7,863 bases of DNA from NCBI GenBank assembly GCA_018713805.1, contig DVOF01000061.1:1-7863 (forward strand), given 5' to 3'. Below the pieces are notes generated by a model. That model saw only the letters and a program-made list of their open reading frames with translations. It was not told the DNA's origin and did not search any database. The stretch comes from Candidatus Aphodoplasma excrementigallinarum (GTDB lineage: Bacteria > Bacillota > Clostridia > UBA1381 > UMGS1253). Within the stretch, counting starts at the first letter, position 1; each line of letters starts with the position of its first letter. Both the position numbers and the translations under genes were made by a program. Shown here in pieces: positions 7,301 through 7,863 of the stretch.

Positions 7301-7789
7301 GATCTCCTGTTTTTGCCTGCGGCGGATTTTAACAGAGATTTCTTCCCCGTCCGACGCAGCCGTAACAGTCGCCAGCTTCATCCATTTAGGCTGGGTCGGC
7401 GTAGCTTCCAGCATCTTGATGTCGTATTTGCCGCCCTGCACGGACAAAAATACGTTCTGGCCGGACATATTCGCCGTTTCAGCCGTATGGCGCATCCAAA
7501 TCGTGTATGTACCCGCCTTGTCCGCGATAAAGCTCAAATCAAGATGCGCCGGGTCGTCCGCCGCCGGCTCCGTCTTATCCTCGCTCAATACCGCAAGGCC
7601 CTTGGAATTTGAATAAAGATCGCCTTCCTTTACCTCAAGATATTCTTTATCAAACTCCAAATCCTCGGCTTCCACGTCCAGAAAGCCGTCTTTTGTTTGC
7701 AGCCCCGTCGCTGCGGCAGACACAAACTCAAAGCTCGTACAGCCGAGCAGCATCGTAACTGTCAGCACAATGCATAAAAACCGTCTCAT
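4397..7789 (-). CDS. Secreted multi-domain putative polysaccharide lyase (alpha/alpha-toroid type), first gene of the operon
   Basis: The 1130-residue product probably acts outside the cell on a uronate-containing polysaccharide. Seen in order: signal peptide (1-26, cleavage near V-S-A/A); two beta-sandwich carbohydrate-binding-like modules (about 31-190 and 206-343) joined by a Pro/Ser linker; a copper-amine-oxidase-N-like pair (about 397-514, with R-T-L-V-P-I-R-F and R-T-M-L-P-L-R motifs); a helix-rich region (about 520-875); and a concanavalin/LamG-like C-terminus (about 975-1130). The helical region carries N-P-N-H-R-H-S-Y (693-700) and R848-x6-Y855, which recall the N-H and R/Y catalytic groups of alginate-lyase-superfamily toroids (PL5, PL38). 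That family placement is inference and the substrate is unknown. The ATG at 7789 is chosen because GGGAGGT lies 6 nt upstream and the N-terminus then aligns without gaps to gene B. A TTG five codons upstream sits on the Shine-Dalgarno and is not the start. Confidence is high for a real secreted enzyme-like protein and moderate for lyase. Confidence 0.85.
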   Translation of the reverse strand: MRRFLCIVLTVTMLLGCTSFEFVSAAATGLQTKDGFLDVEAEDLEFDKEYLEVKEGDLYSNSKGLAVLSEDKTEPAADDPAHLDLSFIADKAGTYTIWMRHTAETANMSGQNVFLSVQGGKYDIKMLEATPTQPKWMKLATVTAASDGEEISVKIRRRQKQEIVLDRFIFTNDASYVPDDGTLGIAGATPKPSSDPSGPAPEMTQKGGVAFIEAEDVAINSADATAGADSSASGGESVTIVNDHLTTPAQSDAGALEFTFVPEEDGVYALWTRVKPTSPNKGMWYALGDSEYTEVKLKGENGVYHWAGIAAFNATAGEAVTIKLFQASGWFTVDCFAIGKNADDGTVYTPDDSDFGLSGANIGDAPVIKAESKGEYPYVENSLEKMEGGVALLLDTANAYANNTLTMIDPDNAAVVATTVNDRTLVPIRFIAESFGAEVGWDEASSTASVALDGKNISIVLGQAEMNVNGTPITLDVAAETMHDRTMLPLRAISESLDKNVFWDDRGLILITDKDTVIDAEADGRLVESMLGYLKTGELALNYAVAPHFTQSVIDYACNLKQFNYSLTNQEASSGAANALYYLTLAARTDETIAASDGTLAKDAALTLLRSLIAGGNEPLCSTSCFWSHSVVSAALLLVKNTPVIYDELTQDEIDRIELLEKCLAIAGNWGYNDENDYATGPDLKGNFGKTWNPNHRHSYLPTVLMAALYFGSDELNEIYTSFDYDEYMAKLEEYGFTNIIGAWSAAGKDLMENGGEAVLIGNQGINDQQAGDPAGTGKGVKIPFKYMGLGLDDIDGIYEKLLDATYKGTVVNGFGADCYIVTGESSPMLGYEGMMFEFAASDGYGIRSKAGYCYDSFMVIMPVLANLKMFGGWDSQSESQQFYDTRMYVGNTDMIFKMQQGYQGYSNGSASSVEYESSFVGQGYMMSKDLWVNFHSMQNEDITIAQKPTLVVDPYEGITEPPEGAYESSESLGDVFADESYFDLGKKYTGKVTAEFDLVFGPDTDSAFNGVLMFDEQGATDRIWGNTNVLIQCSGGKINIRNGSNYVYSGYEFAPNFRFHFKVEMDASKKTYSVWMTPTWPTGGEEELVAENFAFRTGAVEIDNIGDMILSTEVGVMGSFWVENLTLSE
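4400..4867 (-). other. Concanavalin/LamG-like C-terminal domain of gene A
   Basis: Residues 975-1130 are beta-rich, with K-V-T-A-E-F-D-L-V-F-G, then F-H-F-K-V-E-M-D, then T-Y-S-V-W-M-T-P and a late F-A-F-R-T. This looks like a jelly-roll sugar-binding domain appended to a glycan-degrading enzyme. The assignment rests on sequence pattern only. Confidence 0.55.
6248..6601 (-). other. Copper-amine-oxidase-N-like domain region in gene A
   Basis: Residues 397-514 contain two half-repeats, N-D-R-T-L-V-P-I-R-F-I-A-E-S with a following G-W-D, and H-D-R-T-M-L-P-L-R-A-I-S-E-S with a following F-W-D. This is the pattern of the copper amine oxidase N-terminal-like family (PF07833), which is common in secreted Bacillota proteins, where it is not tied to amine oxidation. 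It may help hold the protein at the cell surface. Here it lies before the catalytic region. Confidence 0.8.
7220..7699 (-). repeat. Direct repeat copy 1: first binding module of gene A
   Basis: This 480-nt stretch encodes residues 31-190 of gene A and matches residues 31-190 of gene B without gaps. By hand count 137 of 160 residues are identical, and 77 of 80 between residues 71 and 150. In that core 28 of 240 bases differ. The module starts with G-F-L-D-V-E-A-E-D-L, typical of the CBM6/CBM35-like galactose-binding fold, and ends in a linker with P-D-D and L-G-I-A-G-A-T-P. Confidence 0.9.
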
Positions 7790-7795
7790 AATTGT

Positions 7796-7802
7796 ACCTC
7801 CC
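7796..7802 (-). promoter_or_regulatory. Ribosome binding site deciding the start of gene A
   Basis: GGGAGGT on the minus strand lies 6 nt before the ATG at 7789. It overlaps the in-frame TTG at 7804, so it excludes that codon and fixes the shorter, 1130-residue product. Confidence 0.9.
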
Positions 7803-7825
7803 AATAAAATATTCTGTACAAATTC

Positions 7826-7854
7826 AGTATACCACCTCCCTCCTGTTCTTGCAA
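7826..7854 (-). promoter_or_regulatory. Sigma-A-type promoter of the two-gene operon, extended -10
   Basis: Reading the minus strand, TTGCAA (7849-7854, 4 of 6 to consensus) is followed by a 17-nt spacer and TATACT (7826-7831, 5 of 6). The -10 box is preceded by TGG, an extended -10 element that would compensate for the weaker -35. Transcription should start near 7819, giving a leader of about 30 nt. The spacer contains GGAGGGAGG, which resembles a ribosome binding site but lies upstream of the predicted transcript. No clear operator or riboswitch is visible, although little upstream sequence is in the window. Confidence 0.7.
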
Positions 7855-7863
7855 GATAAATTG

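Noticed and set aside
7790..7804. TTG start extending gene A by five residues
   Set aside because: The TTG overlaps the Shine-Dalgarno itself, and the extension breaks the gap-free match to the N-terminus of gene B.
1..7863. CRISPR array, tRNA, rRNA, insertion sequence or phage genes
   Set aside because: No short regularly spaced repeats, RNA gene signatures, transposase motifs or terminal inverted repeats were seen. The only sizeable repeat is the shared protein module.

Overview
The window is almost entirely filled by two large, co-directional genes on the minus strand. Both encode secreted, multi-domain polysaccharide-degrading proteins. The likely host is a Gram-positive Clostridia-type member of the Bacillota, possibly a gut or animal-associated anaerobe. 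The basis is the copper-amine-oxidase-N-like surface domains in both proteins, strong GGAGG-type ribosome binding sites, sigma-A-type promoters and a moderately GC-rich coding sequence. The species cannot be named from the sequence.

Layout, in the direction of transcription (high to low coordinates): an extended -10 sigma-A-type promoter (about 7826-7854) and a strong Shine-Dalgarno precede gene A (4397-7789, 1130 aa). A 40-nt gap without a terminator follows, then gene B (169-4356, 1395 aa, GTG start). A strong intrinsic terminator (about 121-158) lies 11 nt after gene B. Beyond it, a perfect-consensus promoter (65-93) points off the left edge, so a separate transcription unit probably starts there.

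Gene B is a heparinase II-type lyase (PL21-like). It keeps the apparent catalytic residues H534, E537, Y589, N753 and H754 and the zinc ligands H756, D773 and H795. Its other parts are two N-terminal carbohydrate-binding-like modules, a copper-amine-oxidase-N-like pair after the lyase, and a C-terminal F5/8 type C (CBM32-like) domain. Gene A starts with the same two modules, then has the copper-amine-oxidase-N-like pair, an alpha-helical region that looks like an alpha/alpha-toroid lyase of uncertain family (PL5/PL38-like at best), and a concanavalin-like C-terminal domain. The first binding module is 86% identical between the two proteins (137 of 160 residues, hand count). This implies that both enzymes are directed to the same polymer or surface and work together, plausibly on a glycosaminoglycan or other uronate-containing polysaccharide. 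The most interesting unknown is the activity of gene A.
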